A DNA stretch of 64,000 nt from Candidatus Fluviicola riflensis (GCA_002243285.1 CP022585.1:372001-436000); one strand, 5' to 3'. Positions 1 through 9,404 are shown, numbered from the stretch's first letter. The notes: generated by a model from the sequence alone, not told the origin. A program made the numbers and translations.

Positions 1-1335
1 TCTCAAACAATTTCCCTGCAATCATTTGCAACCGGATTTACCCGTCCGGTAGAAATTGCTCATCCGGTTAACGATTCCCGGTTGTTCGTAGTAGAACAAG
101 CCGGCAGAATCAAAGTGGTAAACTCAAACGGATCGGTGAACCCCGTTCTTTTTCTCGATCTCACTTCAGAGGTTGAATTTGTTAATACTCCCGGAAGTGA
201 GCAGGGATTATTAGGTCTGACCTTTCATCCGGATTATGCCAACAATGGGTTTTTCTATGTGAATTACACGCGTGCTGGCGACGGTGCTACTATTGTTGCC
301 CGTTACTCGGTTTCCGCTGACCCGAATGTGGCCAGTACAACAGAAACGGTTTTGATGACGATTGATCAACCGTATTCCAATCACAATGGTGGAACAATCA
401 AATTCGGCCCCGACGGTTATTTGTATATCGGAATGGGCGATGGTGGTTCTGGTGGCGATCCGGGCGACAGAGCACAGGATACTACGGAGAATTTAGGGAA
501 AATGCTGCGCATTGATGTGAATTCAGGTTCACCTTATGGAATTCCTCCAAATAATCCGTTTGTAGGTGTCGCAGGGAATGATGAAATCTGGTCGATCGGA
601 ATGCGTAACCCGTGGAAATTCTCATTTAACCGGTTAAACGACGATTTGTGGATCGCTGACGTTGGTCAGTATGAAGTTGAAGAAATCAATAAAATTCCAA
701 GCCCGATCCCAAATACAGGGTTGAATTTCGGATGGCGTTGTTACGAAGGAAATACCAACTTTGATTTATCTTCCGGGGATTGTCCTGCTTACGCATCAAC
801 CGTAGATCCGTTTACTCAATACACGCATTCCGGAACCGGTGGTTGTTCAGTTACAGGAGGTTATTATTACACGGGAAGTTTGTATCCGGCTTTTGCGGGT
901 AAATATTTCTTTGCCGATTATTGTACACGAAAAATAGGAACGGTGACCGATGGTGGAACTGTTACGTGGACTTCTGCTTTTGCGAATTCGATTACCACTT
1001 TCGGAGAAGATATGAATGGTGAATTGTATGTAACAGGTGGCGGTACCGTGTTTAAGGTGGTTGATGAAACAGCAGAGGTAAATGAGTTTTCATTAAATGG
1101 ACTTAGCGTTTCTCCGAATCCGTCAACAGAGGAATTTACGATCACCAACCAACAGAAATTACAATTGACAAAAGCAACGTTGGTTGATATGTCGGGGAAA
1201 GAAGTGTTGACACACAATCTTGAAAACACACCTTCCAACACGATTTCTACCGTGAATCTTTTCAGCGGATTCTACATGCTTTCTGTTGAAGATGTGAATG
1301 GAAACAGTTACCAAACAAAGGTGTTAAAGCAATAA
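1..1335 (+). CDS. PQQ-dependent sugar dehydrogenase, T9SS cargo (5' partial)
   Basis: The frame is open from base 1, so the start lies upstream of the window; the TTG at 82 is internal. The visible 444 residues form a glucose/sorbosone dehydrogenase six-bladed propeller, with the family signatures EQGLLGLTFHPDY, NHNGGTIKFGPDGYLYIGMG and, further on, LGKMLRIDV and GMRNPWKFSF. Enzymes of this family oxidise sugars or polyols using PQQ. After the propeller a type A T9SS sorting domain follows (LSVSPNPSTEEF to the C-terminal YQTKVLKQ), so the protein is probably exported and attached at the cell surface or secreted. The real sugar substrate cannot be read from the sequence. It is followed by a 20-bp palindrome and a long hairpin element. 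Confidence 0.85.
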   Translation, partial: SQTISLQSFATGFTRPVEIAHPVNDSRLFVVEQAGRIKVVNSNGSVNPVLFLDLTSEVEFVNTPGSEQGLLGLTFHPDYANNGFFYVNYTRAGDGATIVARYSVSADPNVASTTETVLMTIDQPYSNHNGGTIKFGPDGYLYIGMGDGGSGGDPGDRAQDTTENLGKMLRIDVNSGSPYGIPPNNPFVGVAGNDEIWSIGMRNPWKFSFNRLNDDLWIADVGQYEVEEINKIPSPIPNTGLNFGWRCYEGNTNFDLSSGDCPAYASTVDPFTQYTHSGTGGCSVTGGYYYTGSLYPAFAGKYFFADYCTRKIGTVTDGGTVTWTSAFANSITTFGEDMNGELYVTGGGTVFKVVDETAEVNEFSLNGLSVSPNPSTEEFTITNQQKLQLTKATLVDMSGKEVLTHNLENTPSNTISTVNLFSGFYMLSVEDVNGNSYQTKVLKQ

Positions 1336-1357
1336 ACTGTTTATCAGGGAATTTTAA

Positions 1358-1377
1358 TTCATCGACTAGTCGATGAA
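1358..1377. repeat. 20-bp perfect palindrome
   Basis: TTCATCGACTAGTCGATGAA is its own reverse complement. It lies 23 bp after the sugar dehydrogenase stop. It could fold as a hairpin at the mRNA 3' end, but no T-run follows on the plus strand, so a classical intrinsic terminator is not shown. Confidence 0.6.
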
Positions 1378-1387
1378 AAAGTTCGTT

Positions 1388-1505
1388 TCCCACAGATGCA
1401 CAAATTATACTCGGCTAACGCCCTCGCTATAAGATGGAATAGATAGGCGTAATCACATTATATAGCGCTGCCGTTAGGAGCGCAAAAATCTGCGCATCTG
1501 TGGGA
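1388..1505. repeat. Nested imperfect inverted repeat (hairpin element, CACAGATG family)
   Basis: The outer arms are TCCCACAGATGCACA (1388-1402) and its near-complement at 1491-1505 (14 of 15 pairs). Inner arms at 1415-1431 and 1461-1477 also match imperfectly. The whole 118 bp could form one long stem. It fills most of the space between two convergent genes. A second element with the same CCACAGATG ends sits at 61996-62100, so this is probably a dispersed extragenic repeat or a MITE-like remnant without coding capacity. Confidence 0.6.
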
Positions 1506-1550
1506 GAAAATATTTGTACAAGTTTAAAAGAGAAGGTGGGTAAACAACAA

Positions 1551-2471
1551 TTACCTGCTTTTTTTTCGTCCGCCTTTTTTCGGTCCACCGGTGGTTTTTC
1601 CTCTGCGGTTGTCCGGATTGTTTCCTGTGGTTTTCGCTCCAGGTTTTCCTGAACGAAATCCGCCCGGTTTGTTGCCGGCAGTGCTTTTGGGCCTGTTGGA
1701 ATTGGCTGGACCACTTGGTTTATACGGTTTTTTCGGAGCTGTTTTGGGCGGAGCGGTTGATTCGGAAGTTTCCAAAAGCGAGTAAATCGTTTTTAATTCG
1801 GTTTCCGTTAAATCACGCCAATCGCCTACAGCCAAACCTTTCAGGGAAACATTCATGATGCGCACACGCTCCAGTTTCAGTACTTCGTACCCGAAATATT
1901 CGCACATACGGCGAATCTGGCGGTTCAATCCCTGGATCAGCGTGATACGAAAAATGGTCGGACTTTCCATCGTGACCTTACACTTACGGGTAACGACTCC
2001 CAGCATCGGAACACCGGTGGCCATACGCTGAATCACACTTTCGGTAAGCGGTTTGTCGACCGTCACCACGTATTCTTTTTCGTGATTGTTCCCGGCGCGT
2101 AGGATCTTGTTGACCAAATCACCGTTGTTGGTAAGGAAAATCAGGCCTTGGGAATCTTTGTCCAATCGCCCGATGGGGAAAATGCGTTTGTAATGATGTA
2201 CAAATTGTACAATGTTGTCTCGAACGCCCTCATCGGTAGTGGAAGTGACGCCCGGAGGTTTATTCAAAGCAATGAAAATCACATCTTCGGCTTCCATCGG
2301 TTCGATCTCGTTTCCGTTGACCCGCACACGATCGCCGGGTTTTACCTGGTCGCCGATTACGGCTTTTCTGCCGTTGATAAACACTGCTCCCTGTTCAATA
2401 AACTTATCGGCTTCGCGTCTGGAACACAAACCGCTTTCACTGATGAATTTATTCAGTCGTACTGATTCCAT
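1551..2471 (-). CDS. rluF: 23S rRNA pseudouridine synthase, RluF/RsuA family
   Basis: Residues 1-60 are an S4 RNA-binding domain ([20 protein letters not shown]). The catalytic domain follows, with the active-site Asp in [20 protein letters not shown] and the RsuA/RluF-type motif [20 protein letters not shown]. Such enzymes convert a specific uridine in 23S rRNA to pseudouridine. From about residue 240 the protein carries a 65-residue basic, Pro/Gly/Lys-rich, probably disordered tail ending in KKGGRKKSR; such tails are common in Bacteroidota homologues. The gene starts 35 bp after fabF on the same strand and is probably cotranscribed with it. RluF is preferred over RsuA/RluB from the motif, but the exact target base is uncertain. 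Confidence 0.85.
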   Translation of the reverse strand: MESVRLNKFISESGLCSRREADKFIEQGAVFINGRKAVIGDQVKPGDRVRVNGNEIEPMEAEDVIFIALNKPPGVTSTTDEGVRDNIVQFVHHYKRIFPIGRLDKDSQGLIFLTNNGDLVNKILRAGNNHEKEYVVTVDKPLTESVIQRMATGVPMLGVVTRKCKVTMESPTIFRITLIQGLNRQIRRMCEYFGYEVLKLERVRIMNVSLKGLAVGDWRDLTETELKTIYSLLETSESTAPPKTAPKKPYKPSGPANSNRPKSTAGNKPGGFRSGKPGAKTTGNNPDNRRGKTTGGPKKGGRKKSR

Positions 2472-2506
2472 GCGCTTTTACCTTGTTATTTTTGTGAGCC
2501 GAACGA

Positions 2507-3754
<1,248 letters not shown>

Positions 3755-3774
3755 GAGTACTGTTTTATGGACTT

Positions 3775-3782
3775 CAAATTTA
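3775..3782 (-). promoter_or_regulatory. -7 box TAAATTTG for fabF
   Basis: It matches the Bacteroidota -7 consensus TAnnTTTG on the minus strand, 20 nt before the fabF start. No clear -33 TTG was seen at the expected distance. Confidence 0.45.
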
Positions 3783-3845
3783 CGAAGTCTTTTTCGTTAT
3801 AACTGGGTTATTGCTGGTTGATTTGAGCGGATGATTCTTTGTGAA

Positions 3846-4151
3846 TCAAAGAAAACCGAGCTCCAGTTTTGCTTCTTCACTCATCATATCCTTATCCCAG
3901 GGCGGATCAAAAACGATGTGAATTTCGGCGCTGGTCACACCTTCAACCGATTCCACTTTTTCGCGCACATCTTTTGGCAGCGATTCGGCAACCGGACAAT
4001 TGGGTGATGTCAGCGTCATATCAATATCCACATGGCCTTCCTTGTTGATCTGAACTTCGTAAATGAGTCCCAATTCGTAGATATCAACCGGAATTTCAGG
4101 GTCGTAAATGGTTTTGAGTATGGCAACTATTTTATCTTCTATTGCTTCCAT
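3846..4151 (-). CDS. MIP18/DUF59-type iron-sulfur assembly protein (SufT-like)
   Basis: This 101-residue protein has the MIP18/PaaD-like fold signature: DPEIPVDIYELGLIY near the N-terminus, then TLTSPNCPVAESLP with the conserved Cys, then IHIVFDPPWDKDMMSEEAK. Members of this family (SufT, PaaD-like) assist maturation or delivery of Fe-S clusters. The gene lies 5 bp after sufE and closes the sufS-sufE-sufT set, which supports a SUF role. The target proteins cannot be deduced. Confidence 0.85.
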   Translation of the reverse strand: MEAIEDKIVAILKTIYDPEIPVDIYELGLIYEVQINKEGHVDIDMTLTSPNCPVAESLPKDVREKVESVEGVTSAEIHIVFDPPWDKDMMSEEAKLELGFL

Positions 4152-4156
4152 AATGC

Positions 4157-4570
4157 TTACGCTAAGGCGGTTAACGCCAGTATTTTAATTTTTTTCACCA
4201 TGCTTAACAATCCATTCGCGCGGGTAGGCGAGAGGTGTTCTGCCAAACCGATGTCTTCGATGAAATGCAGATTGGCTGTTGCTACATTCTCAGGACTTTC
4301 GCCGTCAAGTACGCGAACCAGCAACCCAATGATTCCTTTTGTAATGATGGCATCCGAATCGGCCGTAAGGTGCATTTTATCGCCTTCTATCGCGGCGTCG
4401 AGCCACACTTTTGACTGACAACCTTCAATCAGGCGATCATCCGTTTTTTTGGCAGGATCAATCAGCGGCAGATCTTTGCCCAGATCGATGATGTATTCGT
4501 ACTTCTCCATCCAATCATCGAATAAGGAGAATTCCGATACTATTTCCTGCTGTTTTTCTTCTAAAGTCAT
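4157..4570 (-). CDS. sufE: Cysteine desulfuration protein SufE
   Basis: SufE accepts persulfide sulfur from SufS and passes it to the SufBCD scaffold. The 137-residue protein carries the acceptor cysteine in DDRLIEGCQSKVWL and the family N-terminal pattern FDDWMEKYEYIIDLGKDLP. The gene lies 13 bp downstream of sufS and 5 bp upstream of the SufT-like gene on the same strand, forming a compact operon. Length and motif agree with the family. Confidence 0.93.
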   Translation of the reverse strand: MTLEEKQQEIVSEFSLFDDWMEKYEYIIDLGKDLPLIDPAKKTDDRLIEGCQSKVWLDAAIEGDKMHLTADSDAIITKGIIGLLVRVLDGESPENVATANLHFIEDIGLAEHLSPTRANGLLSMVKKIKILALTALA

Positions 4571-4583
4571 TTCACTATTTTCA

Positions 4584-5819
4584 TTAACGCAACATGCTGA
4601 TACTTTTTTCCACAGCAGCTATGAACGTGTCTATTTCTTCGCGGGTATTGTAAAAAGCAAACGAAGCGCGGATTGTTCCCGGGATCTTGAAAATATCCAT
4701 TAAGGGTTGTGTACAATGATGTCCGGTTCGTACTGCGATTCCTTGTTTATCAAGTAAAGTTCCGATATCGAACGGATGAAGTCCATCAACGTGAAAAGAC
4801 ACCACACTTGTTTTATCTTTTGCCGTACCGATAATTTTTACGCCTTCAAACGTCGAGATCAGGTCCTGGGCATAATCTGCCAGGCTGCGTTCGTATTGCT
4901 CTACGTCTTCAATATTGAATTGGTTGAGGTATTGCAATGCTGTTCCAAGGCAGATTCCACCGGCAATGTGTGGCGTTCCTGCTTCAAACTTAAATGGTAA
5001 TTCGTTGTAAGTAGAACGCTCAAACGTCACTTTTGCAATCATATCACCACCACCCTGGTAAGGCGGCATTTTATCAAGCAAATCTTCTTTTCCGTACAAA
5101 ACACCGATTCCGGTAGGTCCGAATACCTTGTGCCCGGAAAAAACAAAGAAATCACAGTCGAGGTCCTGCACATCTACTTTCGTGTGCTGAATACTCTGCG
5201 CGCCATCTACCAATACTTTCGCTCCGGTTGCGTGGGCTTTATCAATGATTATTTTCAACGGATTGATCGTGCCGAGCGTATTCGAAATATGCGTTACGGC
5301 CACCAATTTTGTTTTATCGGAAAGCAATTCTTCGTACACATCGAGTTTTAATTCTCCGCGGCTATTTATCGGAATCACCTTTAAAATCAAGCCTTTTCGT
5401 TCGCATAGCAATTGCCACGGAACGATATTGGAATGGTGCTCCATGGCAGAAATGAGAATTTCATCTCCCGCAGAAAGCAACGATCCGTAAGAATAAGCCA
5501 CCAGGTTTATACCGTCGGTTGTTCCTTTGGTGAAAATAATTTCTTCCTGTTTTTCAGCGTTGATAAACGATTTGATGTATTCCCTCGACATTTCATATTC
5601 AGAAGTCGCCTGCTGACTCATAAAGTGCACACCACGGTGAATATTCGCGTTGTTCTTACTGTAATATTGATTGATCGCATCCAGCACCAGCTGTGGTTTT
5701 TGCGAGGTAGCACCATTATCAAAATAAATGAGGTTCTTACCGTATATCTGTTGGCGTAACGCCGGAAAATCCTGTCTGATTTCTCGTACGCTGAATTTTC
5801 GTTTTTCTACTAGACCCAT
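4584..5819 (-). CDS. sufS: Cysteine desulfurase SufS
   Basis: This PLP enzyme releases sulfur from cysteine for Fe-S cluster assembly. The PLP-binding lysine is in FVFSGHKVFGPTGIGVLYG, the cofactor Asp/Gln region is VDGAQSIQH, and the catalytic Cys is in RTGHHCTQPLM, the arrangement of group II (SufS-type) desulfurases. Length is 411 residues, as usual. It is the first gene of sufS-sufE-sufT. It is separated from sufABCD by about 4 kb holding unrelated genes. A TATCTTTG box ends exactly 4 nt before the ATG, so its mRNA may be leaderless. Confidence 0.95.
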   Translation of the reverse strand: MGLVEKRKFSVREIRQDFPALRQQIYGKNLIYFDNGATSQKPQLVLDAINQYYSKNNANIHRGVHFMSQQATSEYEMSREYIKSFINAEKQEEIIFTKGTTDGINLVAYSYGSLLSAGDEILISAMEHHSNIVPWQLLCERKGLILKVIPINSRGELKLDVYEELLSDKTKLVAVTHISNTLGTINPLKIIIDKAHATGAKVLVDGAQSIQHTKVDVQDLDCDFFVFSGHKVFGPTGIGVLYGKEDLLDKMPPYQGGGDMIAKVTFERSTYNELPFKFEAGTPHIAGGICLGTALQYLNQFNIEDVEQYERSLADYAQDLISTFEGVKIIGTAKDKTSVVSFHVDGLHPFDIGTLLDKQGIAVRTGHHCTQPLMDIFKIPGTIRASFAFYNTREEIDTFIAAVEKSISMLR

Positions 5820-5823
5820 GGCA

Positions 5824-5831
5824 CAAAGATA
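5824..5831 (-). promoter_or_regulatory. -7 box TATCTTTG, 4 nt before sufS ATG
   Basis: It is a full match to TAnnTTTG on the minus strand, followed by TGCC and the sufS ATG. If the transcript starts 5-7 nt after the box, as is usual for this promoter type, it would start at or next to the AUG. No -33 TTG is visible. Confidence 0.5.
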
Positions 5832-5872
5832 CGCATTTGCTTATTTTTATTCTTTCTAAATAGAATTAAATT

Positions 5873-5900
5873 ACAACCTTTATCTTTGTTATGTATCAAT
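5873..5900 (+). promoter_or_regulatory. Putative ECF-sigma promoter upstream of the sigma operon
   Basis: ACAACCTTT at the 5' side and GTATCAAT at the 3' side, with 14 nt between CAACC and the GTATC block. The same layout recurs at 8402-8429 and 22880-22907. The start codon of the lipoprotein gene follows 16 nt later, a fitting distance for a transcription start near 5907. Position in front of the sigma operon suggests autoregulation. The spacer also contains TATCTTTG (5881-5888), a match to the housekeeping -7 box, so two overlapping promoters are possible. Confidence 0.55.
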
Positions 5901-5916
5901 CATTAAAAATCTGATA

Positions 5917-6573
5917 ATGCGATTACTGTTTTCTTTACTGCTACTGGTTGCTCTGGGGCTCTCTTCTTGTAAAAAATACAAGTTGAAACAACCTGCTTAC
6001 CTAAACTTTAAGTGGGAATTCTTCGAACAGCAATCAGGTACGTTTCATCCTGTTGTTACCGGCGGGTACTTTTACCTCAACCAGTTTCGGGTAACTGGAA
6101 CGCGTGTTGAAGGTCCACCGGTTGATATCGTTCAGGCACTTCCGGCTGGAAAAACATCATTCAGCGCAGGCGGAAGCCTCGGTTTATCGATGGACATTCC
6201 TATTGGTGAATACAATCAGTTCAGCGTTGAATTGGGCGTTGTAAATGATATGCAGCCATGTATTGTATTGAATGGGGAATACAACAACGGCGCTAGTATC
6301 ATTCCTTTTAGAATTGAGTGGGGAACGGATGAGATACTTACGTTTCTTCCTTCAGCAGCATTTGAGCTTAAAAAGAAGAAAAATTATGATGTGACGATTG
6401 GTGTTGATGTCGAGAAACTGTTTCAAAGCATTACCATCAATGACTGGGCGGACGCGAATATTACTCCGGAGCCTACAAGTACGATTGTAATTAGCGAAAA
6501 CTTCAACCATAAATTGTTTACTGAAATAAAGAAACAGATTGCCGGTGCTTTGATCTTAAAAGTAAGTGAGTAA
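5917..6573 (+). CDS. Putative lipoprotein of ECF sigma operon, function unknown
   Basis: The N-terminus is a short hydrophobic signal ending in a lipobox (ALGLSSCKK), so the 218-residue product is probably an envelope lipoprotein. The rest is beta-rich with no family that I recognise firmly; the segment SMDIPIGEYNQFSVELGV resembles the strand pattern of DUF4382-like surface proteins, but this is only a hint. The stop codon touches the ATG of the sigma factor gene, so translation is probably coupled. A lipoprotein encoded with a sigma factor and a putative anti-sigma suggests an envelope sensor or a target of the response. Confidence 0.7.
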   Translation: MRLLFSLLLLVALGLSSCKKYKLKQPAYLNFKWEFFEQQSGTFHPVVTGGYFYLNQFRVTGTRVEGPPVDIVQALPAGKTSFSAGGSLGLSMDIPIGEYNQFSVELGVVNDMQPCIVLNGEYNNGASIIPFRIEWGTDEILTFLPSAAFELKKKKNYDVTIGVDVEKLFQSITINDWADANITPEPTSTIVISENFNHKLFTEIKKQIAGALILKVSE

Positions 6574-7095
6574 ATGGAAGCCGACATCAAACATATCATT
6601 GATGGTTGTGTGAATTGGGAAAGACGGTCGCAGGAACAGCTGTATCGCCGCTTTTCAAAGGATCTTTTCAAAGTGTGTAAGCTTTACGGGGCCGACACAC
6701 AAGACGCCGAAGATATGTTACATGATGCGTTTATGCACATTTACAAAAATATCGGATCTTATCATTTTTCGGGCGTATTTGAAGGATGGTTGCGAAGAGT
6801 GACCGTAAATTGCTGCTTGCAGGCGCTCCGAAAACGTAAAACTTTCCAGCAGCTTGCTGAAATTGCTGTAATTGATGAGGTGGAAGATGATAACGACAAA
6901 CCGATTCCGTTTGTAGCTATTTTGGAGGAGATCAATCGCTTGCCTGCCAAAGCAGGATTGGTGTTGAAATTATATGCACTTGAAGGCTGGTCACACGCCG
7001 AGATCGCCGAAGAACTTGAAATTACTGTTGGAACTTCAAAATCCCAGCTCAATTACGCACGTTCCGTATTGAAACAAAAACTGATGGCTTCATGA
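6574..7095 (+). CDS. RNA polymerase sigma factor, ECF family
   Basis: This 173-residue protein has sigma region 2 at about 15-90 (QEQLYRRFSKDLFKVC, then AEDMLHDAFMHIYKNIGSY and FEGWLRRVTVNCCLQ) and region 4 at about 110-170 (INRLPAKAGLVLKLYALEGW then AEIAEELEITVGTSKSQLNYA), the two-domain layout of ECF sigmas. It directs RNA polymerase to a small set of promoters. It starts immediately after the lipoprotein stop and overlaps the next gene by 4 bp (ATGA), giving a three-gene operon. Three copies of a candidate target promoter occur in this window. Confidence 0.93.
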   Translation: MEADIKHIIDGCVNWERRSQEQLYRRFSKDLFKVCKLYGADTQDAEDMLHDAFMHIYKNIGSYHFSGVFEGWLRRVTVNCCLQALRKRKTFQQLAEIAVIDEVEDDNDKPIPFVAILEEINRLPAKAGLVLKLYALEGWSHAEIAEELEITVGTSKSQLNYARSVLKQKLMAS

Positions 7096-8399
7096 GCAAC
7101 GATCCGAAACATAGATCAGATGATCAATGGCTCAACAGCTCCTTTGATAAATGGGATGTTGGTGAACCGTCTGGTGCGCTGTGGGAACAGATCGAAGAAT
7201 CGATTGCTGTTGACGCGGTTTGGGAACGTGTGAATGGAAGCTTGCAACAGGAAGAGCATGCACCTGATCGTTGGATTGCCGCTGCGCATGAAAACTGGAA
7301 TCCGGGTGAAGCGCATGACGGTTGGTCTAAATTAAACGACGCTATTTCACTTGAGCAGGTTTGGACAGGATTGGATCAATCATTGAATCAACCGGTTGCG
7401 ACCCGCATGCCGATCTGGAAACTGATGGCAGCTTCTGTTACGGCCATTTTCCTTTCAGGACATTTTAGCGATGCTCCTGCAATTCGACATGAAGTTCAGT
7501 ATTCACCGGAACTGGCATTCGTTCAACCGCAAACAACAACTTCAGACGGAACAGTTAATACCAATTATGAGTTTATTGTTGCTGATAATCAATCAATTGT
7601 AAGTTATTCCAATACTGCTGAAGTACCTGTGAACCAAGAGCGTTTCCAACAGGACAATCCTGAAAACGGAACGCAGCTTGTTCAGCAGCAAATTCAAACG
7701 CCACCGAATCCGAAAGTAGTTCCTTCGCCAACTATTCCCCAGGAAAAAGTTAAAACAGATGATATTCTGGCCGATTTGGGTAATCCTAACTTAACTGTGC
7801 TTCCGTCTGACTGGCAATTGGATCCGGAGCAGTTAGGTCCGCGTAAATTCGATATCAAACCGCCATTCCATCATTGGACAGTCCAGGTTGGAACACAGCT
7901 TTCCATTTTGCAGGAACGCAATCAGGCCATGTATACTTCCACTTTCCCGAAACTTGGGTTGGCTGCTGATTTAAGTTATCGTCATCGATTGGGATCTTTT
8001 CAGTTTATTCATGCAATCGGATTGAGCCAGTATTCCCAGGAAGCCGGGAAATACCTCAATGGCCGGTATGCTACAACAAATCAACGCATCAACGCACTTC
8101 AGTTTTCCAGTTCGATCGGCTACAATTACAAGCGATTTACCGTTTACGGTGGCTTACTTGTTTCGAAGGCGCTTAATGGATTGGAGCATAATAATAACGC
8201 AATTACACAGGTTTATAATTTTGATGAGGTCCAGGTTGGGTTTACGAGCGGAATCGATTTTAGAATTGCATCGTTCCCCAACAGCGGAAAACACATTTCG
8301 ATTGGTTCGCAATACCAGTGGTTACCTTCCTATAGCGGTTCAAAAGCGTCATTTGAAAATATACAGGGAATTCGTTTCCAAACAAAATTTTCATTTTGA
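7092..8399 (+). CDS. Putative trans-envelope anti-sigma factor with C-terminal beta-rich domain
   Basis: The 435-residue protein has three parts. Residues 10-53 and 58-100 are two copies of a Trp-rich motif (pattern DxW..KW.xGE....W....SI...VW...SL.Q). Residues about 108-124 form one predicted membrane helix (IWKLMAASVTAIFLSGHF). After a Gln/Pro-rich linker, residues about 257-435 are alternating amphipathic strands typical of a Bacteroidota outer membrane beta-barrel-like domain, ending in a terminal Phe. The 4-bp overlap with the sigma gene and the cytoplasmic-facing N-terminus suggest sigma binding. No standard anti-sigma domain was recognised, so the role is inferred. Confidence 0.6.
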   Translation: MSNDPKHRSDDQWLNSSFDKWDVGEPSGALWEQIEESIAVDAVWERVNGSLQQEEHAPDRWIAAAHENWNPGEAHDGWSKLNDAISLEQVWTGLDQSLNQPVATRMPIWKLMAASVTAIFLSGHFSDAPAIRHEVQYSPELAFVQPQTTTSDGTVNTNYEFIVADNQSIVSYSNTAEVPVNQERFQQDNPENGTQLVQQQIQTPPNPKVVPSPTIPQEKVKTDDILADLGNPNLTVLPSDWQLDPEQLGPRKFDIKPPFHHWTVQVGTQLSILQERNQAMYTSTFPKLGLAADLSYRHRLGSFQFIHAIGLSQYSQEAGKYLNGRYATTNQRINALQFSSSIGYNYKRFTVYGGLLVSKALNGLEHNNNAITQVYNFDEVQVGFTSGIDFRIASFPNSGKHISIGSQYQWLPSYSGSKASFENIQGIRFQTKFSF

Positions 8400-8401
8400 T
8401 T

Positions 8402-8429
8402 CCAACCTTTTAAACCTTTGTGCATCAAT
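8402..8429 (+). promoter_or_regulatory. Putative ECF-sigma promoter in front of candidate sRNA 1
   Basis: It begins 3 nt after the stop of the putative anti-sigma gene: CCAACCTTTTAAA, then GCATCAAT, 14 nt between CAACC and GCATC. It is nearly identical to the site at 22880 and shares spacing with the site at 5873. There is no gene on this strand within about 200 bp downstream, only structured non-coding sequence. Confidence 0.5.
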
Positions 8430-8434
8430 CTAAA

Positions 8435-8626
8435 AAAGAACGGAATTAACAACTAGAAAATAATAAGTTAGGGTTCAAATGTTAGGTACACTGTCACTCT
8501 CCAAAGGGTAAGATTTTTAGGAGTAAAAATTACTACAACAACTTTGACAGTGGGTTATTCAAAATTAGTGATAAGGTAGAACTGGCACTAAGGGTTAAAG
8601 AAGAGGGGGTGACTCCTCTTTTTTTA
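8435..8626 (+). ncRNA. Candidate ECF-dependent small RNA 1
   Basis: The 237-bp gap between two convergent genes holds no plausible open frame. It contains a long-range perfect pairing, CACTGTCA (8489-8496) with TGACAGTG (8545-8552), and ends in a Rho-independent terminator (AAGAGG/CCTCTT stem at 8601-8620 plus T-run). A putative ECF promoter ends at 8429. Promoter, fold and terminator together suggest a roughly 190-nt RNA. It could instead be the 3' UTR of the operon. The 5' end is inferred. Confidence 0.4.
8601..8626 (+). terminator. Rho-independent terminator
   Basis: Stem AAGAGG (8601-8606) with CCTCTT (8615-8620), 8-nt loop, followed by five or more T. It closes the sigma operon or the candidate small RNA, facing tlyA. 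Confidence 0.8.
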
Positions 8627-8636
8627 TGAGCTGATT

Positions 8637-9368
8637 TTATCCTTTTTTGAGAAAAATCAAAAACTCCCGGTTTCCATCTCCGCCAAAAATGGGCGATTCT
8701 ATAATTTCTTGGGTGATCAGATGCGAATCGGCGGCAAAACGTTTTACATTTTCCAACACTTGCGGATAACTCAAACTGCTTCTAACGATTCCATGTTTAT
8801 TCAATAGTTTGCGCTCCAATTCAAACTGTGGTTTGATCAATGCTACCACGTTTGCTCCTTCTTTGAGAAAGGCCTGAATGAAAGGGAGCACTTTTTCTAA
8901 TGAAATAAACGAAACATCGATAACAGCACCGTCTTGTAAATTCGGAAAGTGGTGGGCGGTCAGTTCCCGCACGTGAGTTTTTTCAAAATTGGTAATCTTT
9001 GGGTTACCTGTCAAACGTTCGTGTAATTGTCCGTGACCGACATCAATACAAGTGACATGTGCCGCTCCGCGTGAAAGCAATACTTCTGTAAATCCACCGG
9101 TGGAAGCGCCAATATCCATGAAAGACAAGCCATCAACAGCGATATTCCAATGGTCAAGCGCTTTGATTAATTTTAATGCTCCGCGGGAAACCCATGGAAG
9201 TTCTTCATTGATCAAACTGATTTCCGCGTCAACCGCTACTTTTTTTCCAGGTTTGTCGATCGCAACGCCATTTACAAGTACATCACCGTTTTTAATGAGT
9301 TCTTCACCGCGTGTGCGAGATGTTACCAATCCACGTTCCATCAAAACTTTATCCAATCGCTCTTCCAT
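8637..9368 (-). CDS. tlyA: TlyA-family rRNA 2'-O-methyltransferase / hemolysin-like protein
   Basis: Residues 1-60 are an S4 RNA-binding domain (ERLDKVLMERGLVTSRTRGE). Residues about 80-240 are an FtsJ-like SAM-dependent methyltransferase with the SAM motif FMDIGASTGGFTEVLLSRGA and VIDVSFISLEKVLP. TlyA proteins methylate cytidine 2'-hydroxyls in rRNA; the hemolysin name is historical. Length of 243 is typical. It stands alone on the minus strand with its own TACTTTTG box ending 4 nt before the ATG. The arsR-like gene lies 36 bp upstream. Confidence 0.9.
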   Translation of the reverse strand: MEERLDKVLMERGLVTSRTRGEELIKNGDVLVNGVAIDKPGKKVAVDAEISLINEELPWVSRGALKLIKALDHWNIAVDGLSFMDIGASTGGFTEVLLSRGAAHVTCIDVGHGQLHERLTGNPKITNFEKTHVRELTAHHFPNLQDGAVIDVSFISLEKVLPFIQAFLKEGANVVALIKPQFELERKLLNKHGIVRSSLSYPQVLENVKRFAADSHLITQEIIESPIFGGDGNREFLIFLKKG

Positions 9369-9372
9369 GCTA

Positions 9373-9380
9373 CAAAAGTA
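9373..9380 (-). promoter_or_regulatory. -7 box TACTTTTG, 4 nt before tlyA ATG
   Basis: It matches TAnnTTTG on the minus strand and is followed by TAGC and the ATG, the same 4-nt gap as at sufS, ribF, mtnC and the gene at 43402. A leaderless transcript is predicted. Confidence 0.45.
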
Positions 9381-9404
9381 GTCTAATATGGAGATTTGAC
9401 AGGA

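Noticed and set aside
1427..1714. Minus-strand 95-residue frame across the rluF 3' end
   Set aside because: It overlaps the rluF tail in another frame and the hairpin element. Composition reflects the repeat.
5881..5888. TATCTTTG as the only promoter of the sigma operon
   Set aside because: It lies inside the spacer of the ECF-type motif. It may act as a second promoter, so it was not listed as a separate feature.
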